A stretch of DNA of 64,000 bases from Ectobius pallidus (GCA_964059195.1 CAXKWD010000002.1:52354923-52418922), one strand, 5' to 3'; shown: positions 1-11,355, counted from the first letter of the stretch. The notes: a model not told the origin generated them from the letters alone. Program-made: numbers and translations.

Positions 1-592
1 TTACACAGATTCAGACAAAGGCATGGCTTAGTGAGCCGCCAAAATAATGGAGAATCAGAATCGGTTAGTAACGGTGAAGTACATTTCTACTTTTAATAAG
101 GGAGGAGTGGAAATTTCAAAGGTTTTTAAGTGCCATTTATTTAAATTTTTTGCACAATGTGGATCCTCGTACCAATGCCAATAATCCGTGTACGGTAAGT
201 TCTATGTCCTGTTCACTGTTACAGTAGTTGCTACACCCATGCACAGATGAGTGCTCCAGTTTCACTTATAAATACTCATTTGCGAGATCTCAAAACTCAT
301 CGTTATTAAAATATCAAAATACTTTCGTTGTAAACTTCTTACTAAGAAAACATTTGAGGCCTGGAAGGAATTAAACGTCTTCGAAACATGGAAAACGCCC
401 TTCTCCTATAAGGTCCTTTACGTAATAGTTTTTTCTAATACGAGTCTACCTCAAGCAAAGAAGAGATCTTCTTACCTAATATGGGTAATATGTTGCCATA
501 TCTTTCTATTCGTGCAAAGACTTTTATGATCTGTTTAGCAGGTGCTGTGTGTTCTATTCTGTTCTGTTCAATGTTTGTTCGAATAGCTTATG
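1..592. other. No gene recognised
   Basis: AT-rich sequence without a long open frame, recognisable domain or clear repeat boundary. It ends at the left target duplication of the hAT MITE that follows. Confidence 0.6.
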
Positions 593-870
593 CAGTGCCG
601 TATTTAAGCCTAGGCAGACTAGGCAGCTGCCTAGGGCGGCAGATTTGAAGGGTCGGCTTTTAAGCTGTTACTGTTTTTTTTTAATACGTTAAACATTTTA
701 TTCATAACTCTTTAAAATAGTAAACTAATGTAACGCACAATTAAATAGAAATGAATAACATTGACAACAAACGCTCAAATTTAATCAACGATCTAGTTCC
801 ATTGTTGTTGTCAATGGAATTGGAACTCTCCTTCCATTTAACCGCCTTTCATTAAACTCTGACATTCTGA

Positions 871-923
<53 letters not shown>

Positions 924-1046
924 GCCTATTATTTCAGTTACAATAATGCTTATTGTAGGTTACTTTGTGGTACATTAATGTGGAAATAAGGGGGCGAAAA
1001 TATTTTTCTCTGCCTAGGGGCGCTTAAGTAGCTAAATACGCCCCTG
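593..1046. mobile_element. hAT-type MITE with 8-bp target duplication
   Basis: The element begins CAGTGCCGTATTTA and ends TAAATACGCCCCTG, imperfect terminal inverted repeats. It is flanked by the identical octamer AGCTTATG at 585-592 and 1047-1054, the 8-bp duplication typical of hAT elements. There is no coding capacity. An (ATT)n tract lies inside. Confidence 0.85.
871..922. repeat. (ATT)n microsatellite
   Basis: Uninterrupted ATT triplets inside the hAT MITE. Confidence 0.95.
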
Positions 1047-1927
1047 AGCTTATGGCACTTAGAACCTTCCAGGACTTTCGTGTCAGAACCAACTCAATGC
1101 AATATGTTTTGTATAAAGTACCTTGTCATGTGGTATCATATATTTGCTTCAAGTTATGTTGATTAAATAAAATTAAATCAAAATAGTACAGAAATGTGAG
1201 GGTTTTTGTGTGTCCTGTACAATTTTGTAAAAGGCACTTAGAACCTTTGCTGCTTCCACTCCTAAAATATCTATTTATATGCATGCATTCAGTTTTTTAG
1301 TTGCGAAACTCTTTTGCCGGAATATACATTAGTTGCGAATCTATATATCATTCATATCAAAATGTTCAGTCATTCTCTGTGGTACCCTTCTTTGTGAAAG
1401 CTGTTATAGTAAAAGTGAGACCCCATAATATTTATTTTTCCAAACAAAGCACTGCATATATTTATGGTACTGTAGTTACATGAATCTTATTGAAAATGCC
1501 ATGGTCTAATAATCTAATTCATAATAGAAGTGCGCATATGCCTCTATGCAAAGCAAACACTGTTTTAAAAGGAAGTAAGCTAATGCTGCAGGGCGCGAAA
1601 TTTCCGGTCCTCAGATCGCCATTGACGACCAGAATTCTGAGGCGAGCGCAAAGATTTGCATTTGAAAACAGCTGTTTTGTATACTTCTATTATTTTAGTT
1701 TCCGCACTAAAACATCAAATTTGATAGTAGATATTGCCACAGGCAACTGGATATCTGGATATTCGTATTCACTAGGAAGTGTTCAGTAATTTCCAGAAGT
1801 TACTATATAATTTGATTTCCAACCCATGGTTTAGGTTCCCTTGATTTAACCAATCGCTCTTCTTGGAAGAAAAAATGTTGTTTTTGGAATGATAATACTT
1901 TCATACTGGCCGTGTGTAGGCTAAGAT
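1047..1927. other. No gene recognised
   Basis: Two short open frames (around 1301 and 1490) occur here, but neither shows a domain, composition or splice signal that would support a gene. Confidence 0.55.
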
Positions 1928-2223
1928 GAAAGGTGAAGTCAGACTGATAATTTCAATGCCATATCCGGGATTTGAACCAGGATCTTCGGGCTCTACGTGC
2001 CGCTGCTCTTACCAACTGAGCTACCATGGCAACATGCCGGTACAACATTAAATTCTCTAACTAACTCATCCCACTGGGATATGTGAGTCAGTTGGAGAAT
2101 TTCATGTTGTACCGGCATGTTGCCATGGTAGATCAGTTGGTAAGATTAGCGGCACGTAGAGTCAAAGATCCTGGTTCAAATCCTGGATATGGCATTGAAT
2201 TTTTCAGTCTGACTTCACCTTTC
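1928..2223. repeat. Foldback element made of two head-to-head tRNA-like SINE arms
   Basis: Left arm (1928-about 2070) and right arm (about 2080-2223) are near-perfect reverse complements separated by about ten bases. Each arm carries a tRNA-like A box (GCTCAGTTGG on the minus strand of the left arm, GATCAGTTGG on the right) and a B box (GGTTCAAATCC type). The tRNA-like parts have mismatches and run directly into SINE body, so I do not call them functional tRNA genes. Confidence 0.8.
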
Positions 2224-2814
2224 CAATGTTGTTTTTGTTCGGTTGTTATTTCTTACAACCGTTACAAAATATTTTGTTTAATTAAATAATTTGTTATAAA
2301 TCAGCGGGAAACATACAGAAATGCAAACTGGTAAATTTACTATTTTGAATGGGGGTTGTTCTATTAGCTTGTTTATAATTAATTAATTAAATAATTAGCC
2401 ATTGTAGTTTCTTGGTTTGACTACTGTCTTCAGAAACAGTTATATTTAAATGCTGGTGTATATATTTTAATTATAAGAACATTCATGGTCAAAACTTACA
2501 GGATAATATTAATAAATTTCTTTTTGACCTAACCGCAGGCCACCATTTGGTCGTAACTGGTCTAAAAAATACTGAATAATAGGAGGAAATGTGTTTTATA
2601 TGAAAAAAAACATTAAGATGTGTACCTAGAAAACGATGAGAAAAAAATACGAAGCTAAGTTATAGTGCGGAAGGAAAGTAGGTCTGCAGTGAGTAACGCT
2701 TTCCTGCAGCTAGGGAAGGTATTCCAGTTGGCGTCAGCGGTTCGAGCCATTGGCACGTTCTTCAGTGGGGCTGCATAATTAACGACAATTACGGTTCAGT
2801 TGGATTGTTGACTA
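2224..2814 (+). promoter_or_regulatory. Presumed promoter / 5' flank of the first HTH exon
   Basis: No gene is visible. The last 150 bases are less AT-rich than the preceding sequence and lead into the start codon at 2815. No TATA box or other core element is clear, so the promoter role is inferred from position only. Confidence 0.3.
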
Positions 2815-3144
2815 ATGCTCACTATCGAAGAGAGAATGTTTTTGGTGGAACATGTTTTTCGCGAAGGCGATAAGTTTACTGAAAATGTGAAACTTAAATT
2901 CCGTACGCGTTTTCCTAACTCCAGGTGTCCAAACCGCGACACTGTACGCGATTTGATAAGTAAATTTCGTGAGACCGGGTCAGTTCACAATGTGCCAAAA
3001 AGTGGCAGGCCTACGATTCTAACGGGCGAAAAACTTGATCAAATAACAAATATATTGTTGCGGTGTCCAACAAAGTCAACGCGTAGAATAGCACAAGAGA
3101 TCGGAATCTCTAAATGGACTGCAAATAAGGCTGTTACGATTTTG
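2815..3144 (+). CDS. DUF4817-type HTH DNA-binding exon, phase-0 donor
   Basis: A 110-codon exon. Residues 1-50 (LTIEERMFLVEHVF...) match the N-terminal DUF4817-type helix-turn-helix of IS630/Tc1-like transposases. The central FRETGSVHN turn and the second helix pair around residues 70-107 (GEKLDQI..., STRRIAQEIGIS) complete a bipartite DNA-binding domain. No DDE catalytic part follows. The frame reaches ATTTTG|GTGAGT at 3144/3145, a good donor exactly between codons (phase 0), and stops seven codons later. The likely role is a sequence-specific DNA-binding N-terminus joined to another exon. This is the most divergent HTH member in the window. The ATG at 2815 fits the domain start. Confidence 0.8.
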
Positions 3145-3229
3145 GTGAGTATACAGTACTAAGATTTTGCTCCAAATGACACCTGCTACCAACATTAACT
3201 CCTTTTGCTAGCAGTAGGGTATATAATAG

Positions 3230-3550
3230 AGAGGGGGTTCACCGTGGTGTAGTGCATTGCGCTACAAACCGAAAGGTCTCGGGTTCGCTTCCCGATGAGG
3301 TCGTTGAGCTTTTTCATTTGGCCTAATTCTTCTGGTGGCACTATGGCCCTGGGGTCGACTCAGCCTCTGACAGAAATGAGTACCAGGAGTATTCCTGGGG
3401 GTAAATAGCGGTCGGTGCGTAGGGCTGACAACCATGCCACCTTCATGTGCCGTATGTCATAATCCGGGAGCCTTAACCTCCTGGAAACCCCACGGGTCTC
3501 CATGGCTCATACAGGGATCACTTTACCTTTATGTAATCGAAGACTACTTG
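3230..3550 (+). repeat. tRNA-derived SINE
   Basis: Starts with a tRNA-like head (GTGGTGTAGTGCATTGCGC, then a B box GGTTCGCTTCC) and continues into a body containing GGGAGCCTTAACCTCCTGG. It lies in the putative intron after the first HTH exon. Confidence 0.7.
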
Positions 3551-4454
3551 CTGTACCTACGACGTTGACGTTTCTAGTGGTAAAGCCTAGGATCTAAATG
3601 TTGTGCAGGAATAGGCCTACACCGCAGAAATTAAATTGTAAGGGCTGTTAACATTTTTCCTACATTTCTTCCACTTAATAATATTATTTATTATTATTAA
3701 CTTGTTAATTTGCCAGGGTTTCTACATTCTGGAAAGTCAGTGATAGTCAGGAAAATCCAAATTGGTCAGCAAAAGTCAGGGAATTTTGTGAAATAAAGGT
3801 AAAAGTCAGCCAAATTTGCAATAAAATATGGAATATTCAGGGAATATGACTAGCTCCAGTGGGCGAAATGTGAGGGGCATGTGTTTTGTCCCAGTCTGCT
3901 CTAACCCAGACTGTAAGTAATTTTCTTTTCAGTACTTTTGAGTACTTCTCATTTTCGATATGGGGAAAGAGGAGGGTGGATATTTTTTCATTTTGTTTGC
4001 AAAGAACCTTGAAAACATCGATTCTTGTGGTCAGGAAAGTGTAAGTTTCTGGTCATGGAAAGTCAGGGAAAAGTCACGGAATTTTATTTTAAAATTTCTG
4101 TGGACACCCTGTTTTCCATACTTGAAGTAAAATTTAAAATGCTTTAATGGGATTGACTTGTTCAGAAATATCACAATATTCACAGTATGTGTATGTTGCG
4201 TTTCAAACATGATCTAGGTGACGCACAGCCTACAATAGGCCTACCATTTTTTTTGTTCGACCTTAATATGGTTATTACATGTGACGTAGCAGTGTCATAA
4301 TGATATTAATCAAAAGTACAGAATTTCCTTATAACATTCTCATGTTTTGTTACTGTTTTTTTTTTTAGAATTTTATCTTGAAACCTAAAAAATGCGCACT
4401 CTTTTATTGTAGTTCCTCCTACAATTAAGCACTCAACATTCTTACAAAACTAAA
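3551..4454. other. Intergenic; one MITE-like segment
   Basis: Between about 3714 and 4111 the ends CAGGGTTTCTACATTCTGG and TTCTGTGGACACCCTG form an imperfect inverted repeat around many AAAGTCAGGGAA-like words. This resembles a hAT MITE, but no target duplication is visible. No coding region was seen. Confidence 0.4.
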
Positions 4455-4563
4455 ACTAAAAAAACTAAACTCCGTGGCGCTACATCCCTGGAGGGACTTG
4501 GCCTACCACCCGACCGCTGCGTCATCTACCACAGGCACATGGCAGGATTGGGGGCCATGTGGC
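4455..4563 (+). repeat. Dispersed repeat (GTGGCGCTACATCCCTGG family)
   Basis: Contains GTGGCGCTACATCCCTGGAG followed by GACCGCTGCGTCATCT. The same core recurs at about 7625, 11185 and 55370 on the plus strand and at about 13143 and 45050 on the minus strand, so it is a dispersed SINE or MITE fragment. Confidence 0.8.
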
Positions 4564-4817
4564 AACATTCTTATAAAGCATAATGGAATTTTTATTTTAT
4601 GCAGCACTTACAAATCTACAATAACTTATTATTTATATAGCCTCGAAAGTACACTATTTTGCTTGTAAACTCAAACCCTGCATAGGCCTTCTGTTACTGT
4701 TGAGGTGATATTGTTAGAGTCTGAATTTTATGTAGGCCTACAGATTTTTTTTTTTTAAATTCATTGATATTAAAGTCGCGTAAACTATGAAGTCAAATCG
4801 CCACTATTTATAATAAT

Positions 4818-5408
4818 CAGGGCCAGGATTTTGATGTCGTGTCATCTTTTAACTGGAACATCATGAACGTTGCCCACTAGCACAGATATTCTGATCATCA
4901 CTCCTAGATTATATAAATAGTAACTTTTAGGGACATTTTTGGTCATTTTCCACCATATTTAATTTTTAGATAAATTTTTAGAACGTAATGTCATTATTTG
5001 GTCATTTTTTGGTCTTTTTCACATTTCATATTTTTATCTAATTCTTTTAATATAGTCATTATTTTCTTATTTTCTGTTTCTCGCATTATATAGAGTGCAT
5101 TTAATTATATTGAATATTATCGGAACTCTAAATAAGCATAAATAAATAGATCTTATTATTTTAATTTGGATACAGAAAGACTGTGTTTGCTGTTTGCAAT
5201 TAACCGTATGTACCAATTAAGCAATTACAAGCCTATAATTGGGTCAACAACCTGAATGTAGAATAGACACAAATCTGATGAATAAATTAGTATCCTCATA
5301 CTAATTTTGGGGTAATTTTTCTTAGTTTTAGGTCATTTTTTTTTGTATTTTTGCAGTCATTTTATAGCTCATTTTTAAAGTATTTTAATTAATCAAAATC
5401 AGCCCCTG
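4818..5408. mobile_element. Diverged hAT nonautonomous element
   Basis: Starts CAGGGCCAGGATTTTGATG and ends CAAAATCAGCCCCTG. The flanks ATAATAAT (left) and ATAATAAC (right) match at 7 of 8 bases. It is an older relative of the copies at 30772 and 39917. There is no coding capacity. Confidence 0.7.
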
Positions 5409-5829
5409 ATAATAACGTACAGACACAAAAATATATAGGGGATACAAAAAGTAACTAGACAGACTTAAAGAGTTTGGTGGTCTTAACAGACTTTATAAGT
5501 CTATAAATATAGTTAATTAAAACAATGTTAGTGTAAAATTTAATTATGTCAGATGTCGGTCTAATATTAAAAAAAAAACTTATTTCGTAAAATATCCAGT
5601 GAAAAAGAAGGTTTAACATCGAAATCAGTCATTTTATTTGACACAAAAACCATTCTCCTATGAATATGTTTACTCCGGCATGGCTTGTAGAACCGGCAAC
5701 GCTGCAGACAAGGCCAGTCCCTCCTAACGTTCCTCTGCTTCTTGCTTTCAGCCGGGAAACAGTATCGGGGTTGCTCTTTGCGAGCTAAAGTTCTTGTTTT
5801 AGAGTGTGGACAATATTTAATTTTGTGCA
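5409..5829 (+). promoter_or_regulatory. 5' flank of THAP exon
   Basis: No gene. The 150 bases before 5830 are relatively GC-rich with several CG dinucleotides, which contrasts with the AT-rich intervals and is compatible with a start region. The core promoter was not identified. Confidence 0.3.
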
Positions 5830-6273
5830 ATGCCTCAAAAGTGCGTCGTACCGGGATGTACCAGCAATTACAGCAGTTCTTTGAAGACAGAAGGATATGT
5901 TAGCAGTTTTCGCATACCAAAAGATCCAATAAGAAGAAGCTTATGGCTTCGTGCTATTCCTAGATCTGGTTGGACACCTTCTGACAAATCCATAGTGTGC
6001 ATGAAACATTTTAGTGAAGATGATTTACAGATTATAGATACATACAAAGACAAGGACGGTAATTGGCGAGAATACCCCTTGAGGACCCCAAAGTTAAACG
6101 AAGATGCTATTCCAAAACTGTTTCCTAATGTTCCACAACGTTTAAGAAAAAGCCGATCCAAAAAACACAAAAGCTCTGAAAGAAGAATTCAAGTGAAAAA
6201 AATAGTAGACGAAGCCGAGAGAAGGTGTATTGAAGAGGAAATTAGAATACAACATCTTAGAAGATTGTTAAAA
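5830..6273 (+). CDS. THAP zinc-finger DNA-binding exon, phase-0 donor
   Basis: A 148-codon exon. Residues 1-98 form a complete THAP domain: C5/C10 in KCVVPGC, the invariant W region (SLWLRAIP), the second zinc pair in IVCMKHF and the terminal AVPxF-type motif AIPKLFP. A basic stretch (RKSRSKKHKSSERR) and a short amphipathic helix rich in E, R and L follow, possibly for dimerisation. The exon ends at GTTAAA|GTGAGT (6273/6274), phase 0, and the frame would stop nine codons into the intron. THAP domains are the DNA-binding part of P-element-like transposases and of host THAP proteins; no transposase core is present here. Confidence 0.88.
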
Positions 6274-6370
6274 GTGAGTCACAGATGTAAATTTTTGTAG
6301 TAGTACATTTTCAAAAGTAGTGTTTTTGTTTACTTTTATAAAAATTAACTATAAGTTTAACTTTTTTGCC

Positions 6371-6540
6371 AATAAAATAAAATGACTTTATACCAGCAAC
6401 TCAACAATATTTTATTTTAATACTTTCCTAGGCTTTTCTGCGTATTTCCGCCATCTTCAGTGCATGTTCTTTTGCCTAGGCATATATTAAAATAAAATAT
6501 TGTTGAGTTGCTGGTATCAAGTCCATTTTATTTTATTGAT
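6371..6540. repeat. Hairpin/foldback repeat
   Basis: Left arm AATGACTTTATACCAGCAAC... and right arm ...GTTGCTGGTATCAAGTCCATT are inverted copies about 40 bases long around a roughly 90-base loop. It lies in the intron just after the THAP exon and is probably a small foldback MITE. Confidence 0.8.
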
Positions 6541-7624
6541 CGAACTCAACGGCCTGTAACATGTAGGCCTATTTCAATTCCGTTACAAAATTTTGTAGCA
6601 GCATTTAAAATTAATAGTTTAACAATTGAAGTGTGTTTGATTAGTGATATTATTACCAATGTTATAAAAAGCCGTCGGCAATTTTTCAGATATGACAGTG
6701 CCGAGAAAGTTAAAAATCTAGTTCAAAGCAGATTTTAAAAAATCACGAATTTCTAAAAGATCATTTCTCTTTGCAAAACTCAAAATGTTAATTAAATTTA
6801 AAAATAATTTGTATCTTACGTTTATTTTTTCACCTAATATAGCGTTGGGAGTAAGGCCTTTTTCCTGTTTAAGTTTGCCAGATTTTGGAAATACTGTAAC
6901 AACATTGAATAATTACATAGGGAGGGATAGCAAGTATGGGCATAGGCCTATTAGAAATGTGCCATTACTCGGCTTGGGAAGTTTATGACCTCAAGAAGTC
7001 AGAAATATGCAAGATAATATGACTTTAAAGATAGTTAATTAAGACTCTAAAAAGACAAAATATGACGAAACAAACACATTAACGAATCACAACTATCTAC
7101 ATGATTTCTAAAGAGTGAGTGTTTGAAGGCCATAATCATAGGCGAGCAACTAAAGAATATAATTAGGGTGAAGAAAGCGATCTAAGTGTTTCAGAATATA
7201 TTTTATACATTGATATTAGACGAAAAAATGAGGGACCATTAAGAGCAAGGTTCAGAGGCGAGACAATTGCAAAATATATACTTCGGGTAAAAATAGCCAT
7301 GAGTGTTTGTGAATATAGGCCTGTTTTGTACGTTGGTATAAGACGAAATCAGGAGACCCTAAAAACTAGACTCTGAGGCGAGAAAATTGCAATTCCTTCG
7401 GGTCTATATATACCCGTTTGGGTGTTATATGTGGGTAGGAAAGTTCTTTACCAACAATGCTGTACGACGTACACGGACTATGAGATATTTGTACAACCCA
7501 TCCTCTAATAGGCCTACATTAGGGAGAGCATTCATAGGCTCCGACGTGAGGGGGAGGGCAATTAACTTTCTGCTCCCCCCCCCCCCAACATTTACCTTTT
7601 TATCATATAAGGCCTATGTATAAC
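6541..7624. other. No gene recognised
   Basis: Contains imperfect repeats of an ACTCTAAAAAGAC / GGCGAGACAATTGC type and a C-run near 7566. Short open frames show no domain. Confidence 0.5.
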
Positions 7625-7690
7625 TAAGCTAACTACACTCAGTGGCGCTACATCCCTGGAGGGACTAGGCCTACCATCCGACCGCTGCCT
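7625..7690 (+). repeat. Dispersed repeat (GTGGCGCTACATCCCTGG family)
   Basis: Truncated copy of the repeat at 4455, ending in GACCGCTGCCTCATC. Confidence 0.75.
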
Positions 7691-7997
7691 CATCATATCT
7701 ATGTATATCTAGTTATCTACTAAAAATCCAATTTTTTCCCCCTCCAACAATTTTTTTTTTTTCAAGTTGAGACCTCTGACAACATTTCTAGTGCAACGTA
7801 TTCCATTTGGTTGCAAATTTCATTGCTTTATGTATAAAGTTATAGAGCCTATACTTTTTAAAAATACGTGAATGCGCAGAGGTACACAGATAAGATATTT
7901 TTATTCCTAAAAATAATCGTGAAATTGAAAATACACAGGCATATTTTCAACAAGATTCCGCTGAAGCTGATCTCTCGTTAAAATTATGTCAGGAAAT
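7691..7997. other. No gene recognised
   Basis: AT-rich. The part closest to the transposase remnant at 7998 may belong to the same decayed element, but no readable homology was found. Confidence 0.4.
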
Positions 7998-8172
7998 TTT
8001 CAAGATAGAGTCATCAATAACGGATTATGGCCAGCACGGTCTCCAGATCTTACCGTATGTCATTTTTATTTAAGGGCGACCGTAAAAAAATAAAAGCGTT
8101 TCGGATTATTAATCCGCATGTTGGAAGGATTGAAGTACAATATAAGAAGAGAAATTGCTGTAATTTCAGAAT
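7998..8172 (+). pseudogene. Remnant of IS630/Tc1-like (DDE_3) transposase C-terminus
   Basis: Translation gives FQDRVINNGLWPARSPDLT, the conserved W-P-x-R-S-P-D-L stretch before the third catalytic acidic residue of IS630/Tc1-type transposases. After a stop and a frame change come INPHVLEGL and NIRREIAVIS, which match the family C-terminal helix. It is broken by frameshift and stops. The DUF4817-type HTH belongs to this class of transposase, so this is probably the tail of an old copy whose N-terminus is gone. Confidence 0.7.
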
Positions 8173-8210
8173 AATTAATGAGCGTTAATAATTTAAAGGT
8201 GTGAAATATG

Positions 8211-8265
8211 TGTGGCGGTACAAGGACATAGAAGGTATTGGAAATATTGTCCTTGTACCGCTACA
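8211..8265. repeat. Short inverted repeat
   Basis: TGTGGCGGTACAAGGAC and its reverse complement GTCCTTGTACCGCTACA are separated by about 20 bases. It may be abutting transposon ends. Confidence 0.75.
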
Positions 8266-8703
8266 TAGACTTAATTAGTCTGTCTCACTCTTACGTAGAT
8301 ATAGTAATGTGCTACAGTGAGACAGAGAGACTTGTTTAATTTAGGACTGATTCTAGGGCGGACAGTATCCATTCCACTGTCTCAAAAGACAGTGACCAAA
8401 GTAAATGTGGTTATTGCATAGGTCTAGTTATAATTTGCATGAGAAATCTACATACGTAACTTGAATTTAAGGCTGTCGGCCACGCCTCCAAACGAAGTTC
8501 ATTTCTTTGTACATTCGAGCCTTCGTTTGAACGAGTGGCCGGCCGAACGGGGATCTGTTTGCGTGGCCCTGCGCTGTTTCCAACTAGTTTTACTTTCCCT
8601 TCTGAACCTACCGGTATGTGCTGTACGCAGTCTCTGTGCTTGTTTTACAGAAAATAGGCTGTGAGATCACCTGTTTCAGTGTTATAATGTGTTAGTGCTT
8701 ATT
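8266..8703 (+). promoter_or_regulatory. 5' flank of the 8704 HTH exon
   Basis: Holds a second inverted repeat (AGTCTGTCTCAC near 8275 and GTGAGACAGAGAGAC near 8316) and then about 200 bases of GC-richer sequence (GGCCGGCCGAACGG) directly upstream of the start, suggesting a promoter/5' UTR. No core element was identified. Confidence 0.35.
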
Positions 8704-9093
8704 ATGCCAAAAAGTCCGTATACTTTAGAACACAGAATCTACATGTATGATTCCTATATGTTAACAAAATCATGTAGAGATGTGAGACGGCTCTTTATAT
8801 GCAAATACCCTGCTGTTCGTGCGCCTCACAGAGAAACTATTCGTAATCTTGTGAACAGATTTAGAGAAACGGGATCTGTTCTTGATAAGAAAAAGAAAGT
8901 ATATCGCCGTGTTCTTACAGATGAAAAACTAGACGACATCGGAAAAAAGTTAGAACGATGTCCAACGAAATCTCTGAAAGAACTTGCAGAGGAATCAGGA
9001 ATTTCGCAAACCTCGGCGTGGACTGCTACCAAACTCTTAAAATTAAAACCTTGTAAGACAACTGTAGTTCAGGAATTCCAACCACACGATAAT
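8704..9093 (+). CDS. DUF4817-type HTH DNA-binding exon (long form), phase-0 donor
   Basis: A 130-codon exon counted from the ATG at 8704 (MPKSPYTLEHR); an in-frame ATG at 8689 would add five residues and is less likely because MP is the usual start of the family. Residues 6-60 carry the first HTH with NLVNRFRETGSV. Residues 75-110 carry the second (VLTDEKLDDIGKKLE..., SGISQTSAWTATKLLK). It extends into LKPCKTTVVQEFQP, the linker that precedes the DDE domain in intact transposases. It then leaves at GATAAT|GTAAGT (9093/9094), phase 0. No catalytic domain follows. The 42312 unit has the same extent. Confidence 0.85.
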
Positions 9094-9766
9094 GTAAGTA
9101 AAGTTAATTTCTGCAATTAGGTGTTGGCAATGTTAATATATTTTTGCACGACTTAACTAATTAGTGGTACTTACGAATATTGTTGCCGTGGATCGTAAGT
9201 TGACATTCCCGCACGCAATCTTGTTGCTATGTGCGGTAAGAATTTACTTACGGCACATCATAATACAAGCCTTTATGGACAAGGCCCCCAAGAACAAATA
9301 TTCGGTTCCCATAACAACAAACACATGCGAATCACTTTCTGAAATAAACATCTATCTTCAATGATGAATATACATAATATTTTCAGGTAATATCTTAATT
9401 AATATAATTAAATTGATATAAATAATCATCTTGCCAAAAATAGCATGCAATACTCGTGCCGTAAATGCATAACGGATTTCGGAAAATTGAAAAAACTCGG
9501 CGCGAGCGCCTCGTTTTTTCAAACTCTTTCCTCGATCCGTATGCATCGCTTATGGCACTTGTATCGCAATATACTATTACTAAATCATGTCGATTGTTAG
9601 AAATGTTTTGTACCTTCATATTTAATCACGAAACAAACAAGTTTATTGTAACGCGTTGCGCTTGTGACGTCACCTACGACCAATGACTGATTCATTCCCG
9701 CCGGTGAAAGCCAGTTCCCAGCAGTCTGTCTACTACTGCAGTTCAATTTGTGGCTCTGGTTAAACA
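9094..9766 (+). promoter_or_regulatory. Interval with hairpin and CRE, upstream of THAP exon
   Basis: Contains a near-palindrome at about 9487-9522 (TTGAAAAAACTCGGCGC with its inverted partner GCGCCTCGTTTTTTCAA) and a CG-rich region from about 9650. Small open frames on both strands are by-products of the hairpin. Confidence 0.4.
9665..9672. promoter_or_regulatory. Palindromic CRE (TGACGTCA)
   Basis: A perfect TGACGTCA 102 bases before the THAP start codon. Similar spacing is seen before the THAP exons at 26568 and 29385. CREB/ATF-type factors bind this sequence. Confidence 0.6.
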
Positions 9767-10180
9767 ATGGTTTCTTGTATTGTTGTGGGGTGTACAAACT
9801 CATCGAATAGACGTGATAAAACACTTAAAATATCATTCCATCGATTTCCCAACAGAAATAAGTCACCTGAGCGTTATAAGCAATGGCTGATCAAAATCAA
9901 CAGAGAAAATTTTACTCCTAGTAAATACAGTACGGTTTGTTCATGTCATTTTCAGGAAAATGATTATGAACTTTCAGCACAGTTACGAAAGCAGCTAACC
10001 GGAGAAATTTCGCAATCTGTTTTAAAAAAAAGTGCTGTGCCATCACTTCTTTTGCACGGGCCAAAGAAGAGAAGGAAATCTTCGTGCTTTCGGAAGAAGG
10101 AAATTACAGAGTTCTCGCAAGATTTGAAGAGTAGTCCATTACAACGCTACACATGCCCCTTACTGGACATCCAAAAGACA
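9767..10180 (+). CDS. THAP zinc-finger DNA-binding exon, phase-0 donor
   Basis: A 138-codon exon. Residues 1-95 form a full THAP domain: C4 and C9 in SCIVVGC, FHRFP, the tryptophan in KQWLIKINR, the second zinc pair in TVCSCHF and AVPSLLL as the closing AVPxF-type motif. A basic tail (GPKKRRKSSCFRKK) that could act as a nuclear localisation signal follows. The exon ends at AAGACA|GTAGGT (10180/10181), phase 0, and the intronic frame stops eight codons on. It resembles the 26568/29385 pair (KIN/RINR, LKKTAIP-like motifs) more than the other THAP units. Confidence 0.87.
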
Positions 10181-10576
10181 GTAGGTTTTAATATTTATTT
10201 TCAGTAGGCCTAATTAATTTTGACGTTTTCACTATCGCCTTGTGGTGGTTGCAATTTTTCAGTAAAACAGATAAACACTGTAAAATTTAATATAATGCAG
10301 TAAGTGGAATAAATGCTAGTTTTCTCAAAATTGAATATGATGCAGTAAGTGGAATTAATGTCACTTTTCTCAAAAATGCAATTAAGTACCTCATTTTGCA
10401 GTTTTGCTTAGAATGAATGAGATTTTGCATAGAAGCTCTAGCATGGATGACAGCTAAAATTTAATCTAGGTATCTTTTTTAAATTCTGCACTAATCTCCA
10501 CTTTTAAAAAATAATTCCTTTCCAAAAGTGCGATTAGCAAATATTTAAAAAAATATATATATATTTAAAATGTTAT

Positions 10577-10638
<62 letters not shown>

Positions 10639-11184
10639 TATATATATATTATTATATATATATATATTCTTTTTGCAAACAAATCTTGGCTAAGTTTTGT
10701 TCTCATATGCATTACCGAATATAAGTTTCATATCATGAAAAAGAAAGCAATTTTTGTGTAAAGGAATAGGTTCATAAATTACGATGTTCATAAAATTAAA
10801 ACCTATTAACGTAATAATGTACTTGAATCAGTATTAACCTCAGGATCGAATTTTGAGTTGTATTTATTGTCCTTTAATTTTCACTCCGTGAAGGAAAAGG
10901 GGGATATTAGCTTTTAAGTTTACATGCAATTTGCAAAAATTCTAATATGCCGAGTGACGTAATCCTGCAGAGTTTTAGCATTTGACTAAAGGTTTAGAAA
11001 TTCAGGGAAAGTAGCGTCACTGGTAGAAATCGTTTCTGTAAGAGACTTCTGAGGAGGATTTGCACAGTATCATATGAAGTATAAATAAAACATTAATTCA
11101 TAGTAATACACAAATGACGAAGTAAATTTCAATATTAATAAGAAATAAGTAAAACTTCAGACGTAAAATGAAATCTACTACAAG
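10181..11184. other. No gene; direct repeats and microsatellites
   Basis: A short direct duplication (ATGCAGTAAGTGGAATAAATG / ...GGAATTAATG) lies near 10295-10365. The (ATT)n/(AT)n tract at about 10581-10670 creates a spurious poly-leucine frame. Nothing else was recognised. Confidence 0.6.
10581..10670. repeat. (ATT)n and (AT)n microsatellite
   Basis: ATT triplets run from about 10581 to 10635, followed by AT dinucleotides. Confidence 0.95.
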
Positions 11185-11355
11185 TCATCACTAAAACTAA
11201 ACTAAACTCCGTGGCGCTACATCCCTGGAGGGACTTGGCCTACCACCCGACCGCTGCGTCATCTCCCGTAGGCAGATGGCAGGATTGGGGGGCATGTGGT
11301 CAGCATGCCGACACCCACGGCCGTTATTGGTGGTTTTCATGACCGGATACAAGTC
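11185..11355 (+). repeat. Dispersed repeat (GTGGCGCTACATCCCTGG family)
   Basis: One of the longer copies. It continues through ATGGCAGGATTGGGGGGCAT to GTGGTTTTCATGACCGGA, as in the copy at 55370. Confidence 0.85.

Noticed and set aside
1955..2195. Possible tRNA genes on both strands
   Set aside because: A and B boxes are present, but the two copies are mirror arms of a foldback SINE, with mismatches in the stem regions and continuation into SINE body.
9358..9686. Overlapping frames on both strands
   Set aside because: They arise over the near-palindrome at 9487-9522; no domain or splice context.
10570..10761. Open frame rich in leucine
   Set aside because: Produced by the (ATT)n/(AT)n microsatellite.
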